From Paragorgia papillata (taxonomy: Eukaryota; Cnidaria; Anthozoa; Scleralcyonacea; Coralliidae): a stretch of 64,000 bases of DNA. The notes beneath the pieces are model-generated. The model was not told the origin of the DNA, searched no databases, and was given only the letters and a program-made list of their open reading frames with translations. Made by a program: the position numbers and the translations under genes. Of this stretch, positions 1 through 24,365 are shown piece after piece. Position 1 is the first letter of the stretch, and every line of letters starts with the position of its first letter. The DNA is taken from the NCBI GenBank assembly GCA_035771165.1, contig JAWNZC010000322.1, forward strand, positions 6,806,501-6,870,500, given 5' to 3'.

Positions 1-500
1 CTTTTAACCCCTGCGGATAGCGCATGTAGTCGCGCTAACGCCAGACGATTTTACTCGTCAAGGGAAGACCCCTCATGATCAAGGGGTTAAGAGTTACAAA
101 TCTCTGGCCGTACAAAAAGAGATGACGTTGAGCTTCTCCGGTATGTAAAACATCAACTAGGAATCGGCAGAAAGATGAACGCTCGTAAAACGAGCTAAGA
201 ACTAAGTAAATAGCCCCTCTAACAACAACCAAGTTTTTGTTTTTATCCGAGAAATATTCCCTTTCCAACTACTAAGAAATTCTAAACGTACAATGTTTTA
301 AATAATTGACTGCTACGATTCCGTAAATATTACAAATTAGACAAAATGTGATTTATTAGTTAAATTAATTAATTACATAAAGAACGATCTAACCACATAA
401 ATAAATAAATTATTACAACCTTATAAAATGCACTCAAAATTGTAATATTAGGCATATACTACAAATACTACCGCGTAAGATCGCGTAGGAGACTAAAACT
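1..500. other. Repeat-derived sequence, no gene seen
   Basis: The first 90 bases carry a motif, CAGACGATTTTACTCGTC, that recurs with changes near 42613, 59525 and 59690 and so is an interspersed repeat. The rest is AT-rich with no exon I can defend. Confidence 0.5.
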
Positions 501-510
501 ATATATATAT

Positions 511-546
511 ATCTTATTAGATGTTTTGGTGTGTAGTATCGCTGTA

Positions 547-579
<33 letters not shown>

Positions 580-897
580 ACGCAGGGCGAGTCAAAATAC
601 AAACAACGATAAAAATATACAGCGATACTACACACCAAAACATCTAATAAGAGATTTATTATACAACTGCTCTGATCAACAAATTTTTATGAAAAACTTT
701 AAAAAGGCCAGAGAAGTAGCGTGACTTGCACCAGGACAAAATAATAAGCATACATGAAGTATTCTCCTGTGTGATAAATCTGATTGGCTAAGAATCCAAA
801 TAACCAGTGCAAATAACTAACTATCCAAATATCGCTGTATATTTGCACTCATTTTTAGCGTTATTTGGACAGTTTTTAATGCAGTTGTATAATAAAT
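511..897 (+). repeat. Foldback MITE family A, copy 1
   Basis: A 130-bp hairpin (518-650), whose arms read CTTATTAGATGTTTTGGTGT and its reverse complement, is followed by a 240-bp tail ending at GCAGTTGTATAATAAAT. The same unit recurs at 50443-50806 (same strand) and 62628-62895 (opposite strand, missing one hairpin arm). No coding capacity. Confidence 0.8.
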
Positions 898-1026
898 GGT
901 ATATACTGTACGTACTTCAAGCCCTGCATAGCCTATATGTCCACCATGTTTCGTGTTAATATTTGCGCGGTCGACAACTAACAGATATCACTCGAGTTAT
1001 ATCTATAAATGAGCTTATTAACTTAC

Positions 1027-14376
<13,350 letters not shown>

Positions 14377-14399
14377 CTGACCTAGGAGACAAGAACATG

Positions 14400-14620
14400 A
14401 CATGAGCACCTAATTGACATATTGATGTAATATAATTTTTACACATTGTCAGACATAGAGTGATTCTTCGGGTAGAGGAGAGACTACATTTTGATTGGAT
14501 AACTGCATGGTGGCCTTGTTGACAATGTTCCCAAGTTCCAAATAAAGTTTTCAACTTCCCAACAAACTTTGCACCACACTGTGGTAAAGTGGTACTACTC
14601 AAACCATTAGAGCAAGACAT
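14400..14620 (-). other. Uncertain 5' exon region of the RECQL5-like gene
   Basis: Family members have about 40 residues before Walker A. On the minus strand one frame here reads KFVGKLKTLFG, like the RECQ5 start LKKVFG. A second frame reads KATMQLSNQN and ends at a GT donor at about 14498; it joins in phase 0 to QDLYVSMPTGAGKS. The two pieces are in different frames with no obvious intron between them. GCCACCATG inside the second piece is a good translation-start context, so a shorter start there is possible. I cannot choose between a start at that ATG, an unseen mini-intron and a frameshift. Confidence 0.4.
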
Positions 14621-14699
14621 AGATGATTTTTCATCACTTCCAAAGTGACAGTTTCATTAACACAGATCAATTTCAAAGCAATCATGTGGTATATTTCTC

Positions 14700-15900
14700 G
14701 CATGGCAGTTTGTTACAATACTTAACAATTGGAAAAACACCTTCTTGGGTCTGGAATAAGGTCAGGATTTTGAGGTCACAGTGGCACACCCTTCCAAAAA
14801 TTGCCAGAACACCACCCCCCAAAAAAACCCCCAATAACCTACATTCTCTGACATTTATTAATAAATCCACCACTAATAAATTATCCCAGATTCATAAAGA
14901 TGACCACCAATTTATATCTTTTATATCCTGTATTTAAATTAGCCTTCCAGCCTCATTCCTGTGTTTATAATTTGTTATTTAGAAATCCCAAATCCTGTTG
15001 TTGAAAATCCTTATTTCCCAAATCAAAACAGCAAAAAATTTCTAGATCTCACTTCCCATCATTTTCTGAAATCCCAAATCTCATCTATTTTTTCTTTTGT
15101 ATGATCTAGCTGTTTCTTGTTATCAAAATAATCGTTATCCTGTATCTCAATTTATACCTATTGTAGACCCTCTTTAAAAATTCATATATTTCTACACATC
15201 CATGTTTGTTCTTTTTTGTCTTAGTTTCTAGAATTGCTGTTTTTAATTCTTTACTTGAAATGTTTGAAAATCTGGATGCAATTGCTACTAAAATGGGAAA
15301 TTCTGAGTTGAATATATAATATATCCTTAATGATTGGTTAATTTCGTATAAAAGGAGAATTTTCATTGGCTTATAGTAGGAAAGCCAGTGAAAAGTATAA
15401 TATGGAAATGTATAAATAATATGACATAAATAACAAAAATGTAAATATAAATAATATCATAATCTGTTTTGATACCAGTCAACAACCAAATCCTGAGTCC
15501 TGACTCTTCCCAATGCTATTAACTCTAATAATAATCAAAATTAAACTAACGATAACAAACGTTTATAATAAAAGAAATCTAGTACCCTTGTCCCTGAAAA
15601 GAGGGCTCTGCTTACAGAGTGACTGTTAGATATTTCAAGAGTCAGACTTGATAACTGTATACTGTAACAATGAAATAATAAATTCAACTAGCAATATTCT
15701 ACTAGTACAGGGTTATATCTTACCGTGTACCGCCATTTTAACAGCTTCTTCCTGAAGCGACGATTTGAAACTTTTGTATTTAAAAACATTTTCTAAATTC
15801 TGATATATTATACTATCGTGATTCATGAAAAACTGTTGGTTAAAATGTTAAATGAGGCCATTGAACAAGATCGCCATCGAGTGAGAGCACTTTGCTTGTT
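14700..15900. other. Spacer upstream of the helicase gene
   Basis: AT-rich DNA with only short ORFs lacking family features. It could hold the promoter of the helicase gene, but no motif stands out. Confidence 0.4.
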
Positions 15901-15988
15901 AAGAAAGCCCTGGGAACGAAGTTGGTCCAAAGACTTCTGCTTTCCTATTGGTTAAAATTTCGCGCGTTTTTAGTGGCTGTGACATGTC

Positions 15989-16198
15989 TAGCCTGGTACC
16001 CTGGCCCAATTTCAAAAGAAATAAGGGCCAGGTAACCACTAATCTCATGCTCACGCCATCAGGGCTAAATCCACTTATGACGATTGCAGTTTTTACTCAT
16101 AGCCACTAAAAACGCGCGAGATTTCAACCAATAGGAAAGCAGAAGTCTTTAGTGGTTACCTGGCCCATATTCTTTGATTGGGCCAGGGTACCAGGCTA
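15989..16198. mobile_element. MULE-type MITE, TAGCCTGGTACC ends, 9-bp duplication
   Basis: Ends TAGCCTGGTACCCTGGCCCA and its inverse. TGACATGTC lies at 15980-15988 and again at 16199-16207, a 9-bp target duplication as made by Mutator-like elements. Related copies occur at 21668-21867 and 23585-23975, and a split one at 16208-16212 plus 20543 onward. Confidence 0.85.
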
Positions 16199-16958
16199 TG
16201 ACATGTCTAGCCCAGTGAACTCGATGACGATGTAAGTTAAAATGTGATACCTGGAACGCTAACGAAGGACCAAAAAGTGAGGCAAAAAGTTCCAGGCCCC
16301 TGCGCGGTTTGCAGGTACGATTCAGTCTCCCACAAAATGTTTTTTACACGGCCGCCCTTCTTGAGCGAACTGCGAAGGCTCGAAAAAAGGTTTGAAAAAA
16401 TTATTTATCAGACTAAACGTGCATTTAATGGTTTCCCATTGTTGTGCAGCGCTGTTGTTGTTTTATTTACTGTATAGCAGTCCAAAACTATACAGTAAAT
16501 TAAGCTAGGGATGAAAATAGGCTGAGAAAACAGACGTCCTTTTGCTGGCTAGGATGAAAACAGCCAGCCGAAAAGGTGAGAACAAGAGTGAGAAAGCTAT
16601 TCTTGTACGAGTTTGAAGACGTATTGATACTTGATATTTCATAATATACATCTAATGTCATTTTCTTATTTCTGCTCCTTTAATTTCTTGTTCAGTTTTG
16701 TCAAACGGCCTTTTGTAACTAATGATATTTTAAGAAATATAAACTGACAACTTGATTGTTTATTTTTCACGTTTACTCATGGCTAGTTGTTGTTTTCGGT
16801 ACGAATGCGGAATGCTTTTTAAACAAAACGAACTGATGAAACTGGTACTAACCTAAACGGCATATTCTATACTAAGTTTGTGTTGATTTTTTGTATCCTC
16901 TTCGGAGTGACGAAACTCTAATATATATGGTTTGTAATATAACGAAAATTTGATTTAA

Positions 16959-19900
16959 GGGGGGACCTAACCTAAAAAATGTGTCTTGTAAAAAATCAAT
17001 TGTAACATCCAGGGCTTTTATGCAAACTATATGAAACTATATATCAGTGGAAAGCTCATAAGTCATAGAATGTAACTACAAGCATTATTTTTACATAAAG
17101 TTGATTTGTAACCTAATACTGATCAATCATTGTAACCCGATACTCTACACAACCAGAGTGTAGTTGAGAAAAGATATCTTGCTCTAGAATCAATGGAATT
17201 GAAAGATTTTCACATCAATCTAAAGCATAAAGGTTGTTTATGGGAATGAGCATAGAACTTTTTAAAATATTAAATACTTTGGTCTATGTGCCTGTTTAAA
17301 GTTTGCCCAATTTCTTACCATTAATTTTGGTCACATTTTTCTTTGTATCTTTTGATACAAAAATCAGACAAAAAAGTTCTATGCTCATTCCCAGCAACTC
17401 TGTGAAAGGAACTAATACTGAAAATTTCAAGTTAATTGGTTAAATTCTTCTCAAGATATCCTTTCTCAAAGTTGCGGAAAGCACAATCTGAGAAAAATGG
17501 ACTTAAATTTAAAAATATATGTAGAAAGTTCTAAAAAGGTCCTAAGTGTTCGAAAATAACATAAATGGTCCAAAATATTATTGTATCTGTTAACTGTAAA
17601 TAGTTAGAAGCCTCCTGCTTTATATGTGACTCCCTCAGCCTCCCGAAGGGCCTCTTCACGGCGAGTTCGCATCAGCTGGATCCCTTGCCGGCGTTTTTTT
17701 TCTTTGTCAGTGGCCTGTCGGTCTGCTTTCCTTATTCTCCTCTTGTCCTTTTTTGCTGATGCCTGCTTTGTAAAGGTTCCTGGTGGAATGGAGAGTCTTT
17801 TCATCACCCTCACCCTTGAAGAAGCTCCACTATGGAAATGACAGACAGAAGAGGCTACTGCACAGCGGATCACCTTGGCACCATGGTGCTTGTTCTTTGG
17901 ACAACGAGCCCATACCAATGCATTGATACTTTCATTGCGGTTTTGTGTGGCACCACGCACACATCTTTCAAGAAGGTTCCTCTCACTCAAGGTAATGAAA
18001 ACTGGGCGTAACAACCCATGGAATACTTCTGGTAGACAGTCCTCTGGTTTGTAGGTACTCGTTCCAGTAGCAGTGTCTTGTTGCCATTTGCACCATGAAG
18101 ACTCTCCAACAGGACAGTAGCGATGTTGCTGAGCCAGGTCTTTTGAGCGAATGGAGTGGTGAAGGATAGCAACAATATTTTTCTTCATGGTGTAAACAGC
18201 AACATCAACTTCCCTTTCTGTTGGGTTTGGTGTTGACAAGGTATTTTGTCTTATAGCAAGACCATAATACCTTTGGATGCGCTTGATCCTAACCTCCGAT
18301 AGGCGATGTTTCCCTCCAATAGATTTGCCATCTGCAAGCTTACCTTTGGTGGTCGACTTGAGATTCATTAAATGTTTCCCCATTCTCTTTTGCACATGTC
18401 CTACGCAGTCCAGTTTTTCAACCTTGCATTCATTATACGTATTCTCCACAGCACTGAATGCTTTGCTATCACCATCAGACACCATCCACTTGTACCTAAT
18501 GTTGTGAAGTTCCACAGACCTGTTCCACAATACTGTAGCACCCTCAGCTTCCATTGCAGGCGAGCTACCTGTAAAATTGATGTTACATTGATTAGAAGCA
18601 AGATGCTCAACCTGCCATTCTTCAAACTCTGCATCACTTTTACACTGGCTCTTCTTCATGGTACATTTACGGCATTCTTTGGCAAGAACATGGTAGTCAA
18701 GAACTTCTCCTGTGTCAACTGCTATCACAAAGACAACTCCAGTCAAGGAAGTAAATCCCCTTTTTGCCCACGTCCCATCGAAGGAGACAGCTGCATCTAC
18801 AACAGCATTACTGGCTTCCTCTCCATTTTCTTTGAAGATGTGACTACGAACTTTTTCCCCTGCCTGTCTCATTTCATCTTTGGCTTCAGCCTCAAGAGCT
18901 GCAAGTATTACATCGACTTGTTTATAGTAGCCAGGTGATGATAAACAAGGCATATTCATGATGCTACAAAATGACACCAGACTTTCATATCCACCACCTG
19001 TCTCCAATGAATGATAAACAGCGCGTCGGTTTACATTGAATGATTGCCCTCTATTGGTTATCAAAGAGGATGTTTTCAATGGTGTAGCCTTACAGCATGA
19101 GCTACACTCCACAGAGAGGTCAGCCATCAGCCCATTTCTCCCAGAAGAGTTTTCTTTTAGATTTAAATGACCTAAAATGTGATAATAATAATGATAAAAT
19201 TACAATTACAATGACAGTAATAAGATATATGAAAATTTTGATTCTTGAATTAGCATAACAAACATGCTTTTGTTTAGATGTAGTAAAAAAATATTGAAAA
19301 AAATTCGAAAAACCTTTAAAATTTAAAACTGAACACAATTTAAAACACAATATATATTTATGGTCATATAAAAACAACTGAGTAAGAAGTAGACAGTGTT
19401 TCAGTGTTTTGTTTCATAGTTTTCTCACCTTCAGCGCACACGTGGGTTTCTGACAGAGCTGAAGACAATATCTTTAGGTCTATAAGCCTGTATCCCTCGC
19501 TCTGGACAGTCTTCTCATCGCCAGAACTCTCTGAAGAGCTATTTGAAGAGCTTCTTGGCCTCATTTTCAGTCTGGACGCGCTTATCGGTTGATCACATTT
19601 GGAACTTGATGAGGGCTGATCCTCGGGCTGATCACACGATGAACTCGGTGTTGACTCCGGGATTTCAGATTCCTCTGGCGGTGTTTTCCTCGGTTTTTTT
19701 ACATGTCTTTGAACTCCAGTAAAAGGCTTTCCTTTCCTTTTCCTTCTGTATACAGATTTGTTTTTCGTCCCGGTCATTTTAAACTAAAATTCCGCTTAAA
19801 AACTCTCTCTTGCTCTCTCAGTCTCTCTTTCACTGTCGAAGGCACACGATCATTCGTCCTCTCCCATGAGCAAATGCGGCCTTAGAAATAGACCCTGTAC

Positions 19901-20185
19901 GTCATGTAATGAGCTATATAGGCCCAGTTACATTCCTCGTTTTTTTGCGAATTGTTTCGGTGGTTTTTAGAGGGACAATAGGAGCATAAAACTGAAAATG
20001 CTACTTTGCGTTACCATGGTAACCTAAATATAATTTTAAACTGGTTATTTAAAAGGCATCGCAAGCATAAAAGTAGTGAAAATTTTACTACAAACACAAG
20101 CCATGGCCTTCTTCTATGCTAGAAGTGTTGATTTTTCAAAAAAAAAATTTTACCATCTGAGTCAAATTTTAGGTTAGGTCCCCCC
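16959..20185. mobile_element. Kolobok-like DNA transposon, apparently intact
   Basis: Terminal inverted repeats of 19 bp, GGGGGGACCTAACCTAAAA, bound a 3227-bp unit flanked by TTAA at 16955-16958 and 20186-20189. One two-exon transposase gene fills the centre on the minus strand. TTAA duplications with G-rich ends fit the Kolobok superfamily. The encoded protein matches the Mutator-like transposase domain common in cnidarian genomes. No internal stop is seen, and the insertion lies inside a hAT-like element, so it is younger than that element. Confidence 0.85.
17604..19777 (-). CDS. Transposase, Kolobok/Mutator-like (DDE), two exons
   Basis: Exon 1 is 19429-19777 (ATG at 19777) and exon 2 is 17604-19171, joined by a 257-bp GT-AG intron in phase 1; predicted length is 638 aa. 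Residues 1-110 are basic and serine-rich (RRKRKGKPFTG, KKPRKTPPEE), suiting nuclear entry and DNA contact. Then come GYRLIDLKILSSALS, a Cys cluster (VECSSCC), and a DDE core: D248 in VSFDGTW, D349/D351 in VSDGDS, E530 in TQNRNESINALVW. The order and local sequence fit the Mutator-like transposase domain seen in Kolobok-type elements. A conserved Cys/His set (ECRKC, GHVQKRMGKHL) lies between the acidic residues. The C-terminus is a basic coiled segment (AKKDKRRIRKADRQ). It cuts and pastes DNA at TTAA. The reading frame is undamaged. Family fit is from memory, not a search. Confidence 0.88.
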
Positions 20186-20583
20186 TTAATTTCTTCACTG
20201 ACAAACTTCGTGCACGTTTTGTAAAGACAATGACTTTTCCTATAGCAACAAATAGACAATCACTGCATAATTAGTTCGGCAGCATAGCACAACCAATCAA
20301 AATTTAAAATGCACGTTTAGCAAAGCGTGATAAAATGATTCAATAAATAATTTTTCAAACCTTTTCGAGTCTTCGCAGTTCGCTCAAGACCGGTGACCGT
20401 GTAAAAAACATTTGTGGGAGACTGAATCGCACCTGCAAACCGCGCAAGGGCCTGGAACTTTTTGCCTCACTTTTTGCCCCCCGAATGACTGGACGTTAGC
20501 GTTCCAGGTATCAGATTTTAACTTACATCGAGTTCACTGGTCTAGCCTGGTACCCTGGCCCAATCAAAGAATATGGGCCAGGT

Positions 20584-21605
20584 CAACCTCGTACCCAGGG
20601 CCCTCTCTGCTTTCAAAATGGCGCGAGGAGAAGACCCTGGCAAAGGCTGGTCACGTGACACCAGTAATTTTGGAATAATTTTGATGATGACTCAACTGTA
20701 CCGGGGGGCGCGGTACATCACTGATAAACAGAGTATAGTTGGCTTGCGTATATAAAACTATTCAGCGAACTATTTAGGCACTCAAGAATAACCAAATCGC
20801 ACAAATAACAAGACATTCTCTTAACAAGTTTATCGAATCAGTTAATGACCGTGTTTAGTAAGAAGCGTCTACACTACAACATATTTGCTTTATTATGCAA
20901 GCAAGAAGTGTTTATTAATATTTCGGTTTCTGGACTTTCCGAATCTAATTTAAAAAGTTTAGAAATATACAAAGTCAAAGTCTTCAGTGCTGATCTATAT
21001 AAATGTTCGTCGATCGAAGAATTGTTGTTGATCGTATATTTGTATTAAAGTACAAGTACAACCTCAAAGTCAACGAGACAGCAGATTCGATTCGAATATG
21101 CCGTTTGAGTATAAATCGACAGATACAACAATTAAATTTCCACAAATCCAAAACGTGTGGACAAGAAACATAAATGTGCTATACTGGACGGTAAATATAC
21201 TTCCAAAAATCAACAGCATTCGAATATTTTTAGTGTATGTATCAGTACCTGTAACCACAGACTCGCAGAGCGGGTTTCTGTTTATCAGTTTATGATCGTT
21301 CGTCGCCTTCGGCTTCATTTCTGGCGATTGACGGCAACAAATATGAATTATCCAGCAAATGTCGTAAATTTTGAAATATATCTATTAAATTTACCGCTCG
21401 AATTTAACGTTACCGGACTTGCAACAACCTTGACGTTTATAAGAACCGAATCAACCGCTCCCCCCAGGACGGGCGAAGCTCAAATTATCCACGTGACCAA
21501 ATACTCCAAGAATCTTGGAGTATTTTGGAATCACGTGACCAGCCTTTGCCAGGGTCTTCTCCTCGCGCCATTTTGAAAGCAGAGAGGGCCCTGGGTACGA
21601 GGTTG
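20584..21605. mobile_element. Element F, about 1.0 kb with 78-bp inverted ends
   Basis: Left end CAACCTCGTACCCAGGGCCC and its inverse at 21528-21605 pair for about 78 bp, including CAAAATGGCGCGAGGAGAAG. It interrupts a MULE-type MITE (GGGCCAGGT / AACCACTAAAGAC). Interior ORFs of up to 139 aa show no family features. A truncated relative lies at 12504-12658. Confidence 0.8.
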
Positions 21606-21606
21606 G

Positions 21607-21867
21607 TAACCACTAAAGACTTCTGCTTTCCTATTGGTTAAATTTTCGCGCGTTTTTATGACATGTCTAGCCTGGTACCCTGGCCCAATTTCAAAAGAAA
21701 TATGGGCCAGGTAACCACTAATCTCATTCTCGCGTCATCAGGGCTAAATCCACTTATGACGATTGCAGTTTTACTCATAGCCACTAAAAACGCGCGAAAT
21801 TTTAACCAATAGGAAAGCAGAAGTCTTTAGTGGTTACCTGGCCCATATTCTTTGATTGGGCCAGGGT
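21607..21867. mobile_element. MULE-type MITE cluster, broken copies
   Basis: AACCACTAAAGACTTCTGC at 21607 is the continuation of the MITE split by element F. TGACATGTC at 21659 is followed by another copy starting TAGCCTGGTACC at 21668. That copy lacks its last bases because the next element begins at 21868. Confidence 0.7.
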
Positions 21868-22024
21868 CCTACCTAGAATTACCAATAATCAGTAAGTGTG
21901 AAACGGCCTTGAATTACCAATAATTGGTAATTGTAGGTAATTTTCTGTCCCACATGCGGGATGTTAAACTTGAACACATAAAGTTAAAAATCCTAGAGGG
22001 GTGTTGTGGTCGCGGTATGAGAGG

Positions 22025-23091
22025 TAGCCTGCGTGCAGACGCTCCTTCCCCCTCCTGAATTCGGGAAACGGAGGTCTGCGAAACGGCGTTCGAAATCGTG
22101 TTCTGGTCACGTGAGTCGTCACAGGATTTTAAGGACTAATACGTGATTGGTTGACAAAGGATAATTTAAAGTAGCCGATATTTCATTGGTCAGATTTCTG
22201 GTGATCAGGAAGTGCATAGCTATATTGTCTTCCTTTGTCCACTTTGAAATGTCAACATGTATTCTCTGCTCTTGTGAAATTTTGAAGCATAACGACAAAA
22301 ACCTGGTTGATGGTAAAGGTGCATTTAAAGTGAAAGAAGAATTAGCTACGCTTGAATTTATAGTTCATTCGAAGTCACCATATATTTGCAAATCTTGTGT
22401 CGAGGAGCTTAAAAAACGCCGCGGTGTAATAAATAATCTGCGAAAAGTCGAGGCCGACCTGTACGATTTACATCATTCAACACTTCCATGCCAGTCGTTC
22501 AATGTAAAAAAAAAGAGAAATCGATTGTGCGAGTACTCACACGAGTTCTCCGTCGAAACGACTTGCTGCCGTTCCAGACAATATAAATCGCAATCAGCTT
22601 GGTATTAATATTAAATAACAACATCGACACCAACAAAAGGCTCCATTTCTTCGCACCCAAACGCTGTTGACTTTTCGCCAGTTCGTCCATTCTATCTCAA
22701 TATACTCTCTCTCAGAACAGAACTGTCGACCAAAATAAACACTGTATTTGCAAATTTCACCAGAAAACGTTGAAATTTAAAAACAAATCAATCAACTTGC
22801 GGCGTCATTTCAAAGAAACCTGTCAAAATATGACGCCGCAAGTTGAATGATTTGTTTTTAAATGTTCAACGTTTTCAGATGAAACTTGCAACTTTCGAAC
22901 GTAAACAAACGTGAAAATAATCGCAAGCCTAATAATGGTGGCTTGCAAATGGAAGTACTGGTGTGGTAACTATGCTAGCATATAAAATTAATTATTTTGG
23001 TTCACGTGACCAGAACACGATTACGAACGCCGTTTCGCAGACCTCCGTTTCCCGAATTCAGGAGGGGGAAGGAGCGTCTGCACGCAGGCTA
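22025..23091. mobile_element. MULE-like element with perfect 9-bp target duplication
   Basis: Ends TAGCCTGCGTGCAGACGCTC and inverse, about 85 bp of inverted repeat with an EcoRI-like GAATTC and CGTTTCGCAGACCTCC. TATGAGAGG at 22016-22024 and 23092-23100 is an exact 9-bp duplication. Contains one small zinc-cluster ORF and an inner hairpin at about 22755-22890 (GACGCCGCAAGTTGA arms). Confidence 0.85.
22249..22608 (+). CDS. Small ORF with two CxxC pairs inside the MULE-like element
   Basis: About 120 codons from the ATG at 22249; an in-frame ATG at 22186 gives 140. Reads CILCSCEIL, then about 45 residues on YICKSCVEELKKR, which fits a four-cysteine zinc site, followed by a basic helix-rich stretch (RRGVINNLRKVEADL) and KKKRNRL. 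It may be a captured or remnant DNA-binding exon. I do not recognise the family and cannot say whether it is spliced to other exons. Confidence 0.4.
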   Translation: MSTCILCSCEILKHNDKNLVDGKGAFKVKEELATLEFIVHSKSPYICKSCVEELKKRRGVINNLRKVEADLYDLHHSTLPCQSFNVKKKRNRLCEYSHEFSVETTCCRSRQYKSQSAWY

Positions 23092-23326
23092 TATGAGAGG
23101 CGGCACATTTTTCTGGAGGGTTGTGGTTAGGTTTAGGTCCACCGGGGGGTTGTGGTTAGGTTTAGGTCCACCGGGGGGTTGTGGTTAGGTTTAGGGTTTC
23201 CGGGGGGTTGTGGTGTGGTTTGGGGTGGTGGGTTGGGAATTAGTTTTTTAAAATTAACGATTATTGGTAATTCTAGGCATTTCACACTTACTGATTATTG
23301 GTAATTCTAGGTAGGAGGATATGCTG

Positions 23327-23540
23327 AATCAAACGAGAACGCAAGTCATCGCAAGTTGGCAGTCACGCTATCTCAGCCAGCCGCTCTAAATAGTTTCCCG
23401 AAAATATCATGTACCGTGACAAAGTTAAAACTTGTTTAAAACACTCATGAAACCTTTATTTTGTTAATTTGGGCATTCAAACGACCGCCACAGAAATTCT
23501 GACTGCCAACTTGCGATGACTTGCGTTCTCGTTTGATTAG
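23327..23540. repeat. Foldback MITE, arms with GAACGCAAGTCATCGCAAGT
   Basis: Left arm TCAAACGAGAACGCAAGTC and right inverse arm ending CTCGTTTGA pair for about 37 bp around a 140-bp loop. Confidence 0.8.
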
Positions 23541-23584
23541 GGCTTTAAAACCAACTGCAATTTAGCCCTGACCCATTCCAATAG

Positions 23585-23975
23585 GCTACCCTGGTCCAAC
23601 CCTGGCCCAATCATACGAAACCGGAAACGATGTTTGCACAACTTTCTATGGTAATCATACACTTATGAGCGGCTAATGCACCTAACGGGTGGTCCCACAT
23701 GGCTAAAATCAGACACTGCTGAACTTTAAGTGATATTTCACTACTGTTTAATTTCAGCAATAGCTGATCCTGGGCCCCTGGCCATGTGGGACCACCCGTT
23801 AGGTGCATTACCTGCTTATAAGTGTTTCCTATCCAGTTCCCAGTTTCCTATCCAGTAACCACTAATTACAATCTTGCGTCATTCAGGGTGAATGCGTGAA
23901 AGTTTCGACCAATAGGCAAGCAGAAATCTTTAGTGGTTACCTGGCCCATATTCTTTGATTTGGCCAGGGTACCAG
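23585..23975. mobile_element. MULE-type MITE copy with nested hairpin
   Basis: TAGGCTACCCTGG start and GGCCAGGGTACCAGG end. The interior at 23658-23825 is a separate inverted repeat with arms CACTTATGAGCGGCTAATGC and CCTAACGGGTGGTCCCACAT. Confidence 0.65.
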
Positions 23976-24119
23976 GTTAGGTTGGTGCGTGCTACGCGTG
24001 TTTACGCGTGCAAAGATCAGTGTGCGCGTGGGAAAGATCTTATTTCGACTTTCTACTTATACATTAACTTCACTGTTTTTACTGTCCTAATGTCCGTTAT
24101 AGTGTATATGCCATATTTA

Positions 24120-24365
24120 AAACATTAGCAGCAGTGTTTTATCAGATCTTAAAACACGACAACACGTACTACGAGTGTAGTTTGAATAGCTTCCAAAACG
24201 ACCCATTTGGTAAGTTCGTCTATTGAGAAAATTAAAGCTAAAGTTTATGTAAATTAGAAGGATTTATTATCAGTATAAACTGAACCACGAACATGGTACT
24301 GATTTCCTTTGTTTGCTTCATGAATTATTAATGAGTTTTTGAAGCATTTTTATAACTTAGGTTGA
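24120..24365 (+). repeat. Interspersed repeat shared with 48235-48480
   Basis: Two direct copies share GAATAGCTTC, CATTTGGTAAGTTC, AAAGCTAAAGTTTATGT and GGTACTGATTTCCTTTGT. GTAAGTTC looks like a donor but no exon is supported. Confidence 0.7.

Larger units (their letters stand above)
16213..20539. mobile_element. hAT-like element (4.3 kb) interrupted by the Kolobok-like element
   Basis: Ends CAGTGAACTCGATG and the inverse GAGTTCACTG, flanked by GTCTAGCC at 16205-16212 and 20540-20547, an 8-bp duplication typical of hAT. Arms of about 230 bp (16213-16440 and 20310-20539) are imperfect inverse copies, sharing GGCAAAAAGTTCCAGGCCC and TTGAGCGAACTGCGAAG. Removing the inner element at 16959-20185 leaves about 1.1 kb without a transposase, so it is non-autonomous. 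Confidence 0.8.
21868..23315. mobile_element. Element with CCTACCTAGAATTACC ends, carrying a nested MULE
   Basis: Ends CCTACCTAGAATTACCAATA and inverse near 23315, with further shared CAGTAAGTGTGAAA. Without the nested element at 22025-23091 it is about 0.37 kb. It includes a 30-bp tandem repeat (3 units, GGTTGTGGTTAGGTTTAGG plus CCACCGGGG) at about 23113-23210. Confidence 0.75.

Noticed and set aside
18372..18938. 188-codon plus-strand ORF
   Set aside because: Shadow of the transposase gene on the opposite strand.
23113..23210. GGTTAGGTTTAGG runs as a possible interstitial telomere
   Set aside because: The repeat period is 30 bp and lacks consecutive TTAGGG units; it is an internal tandem repeat of the surrounding element.
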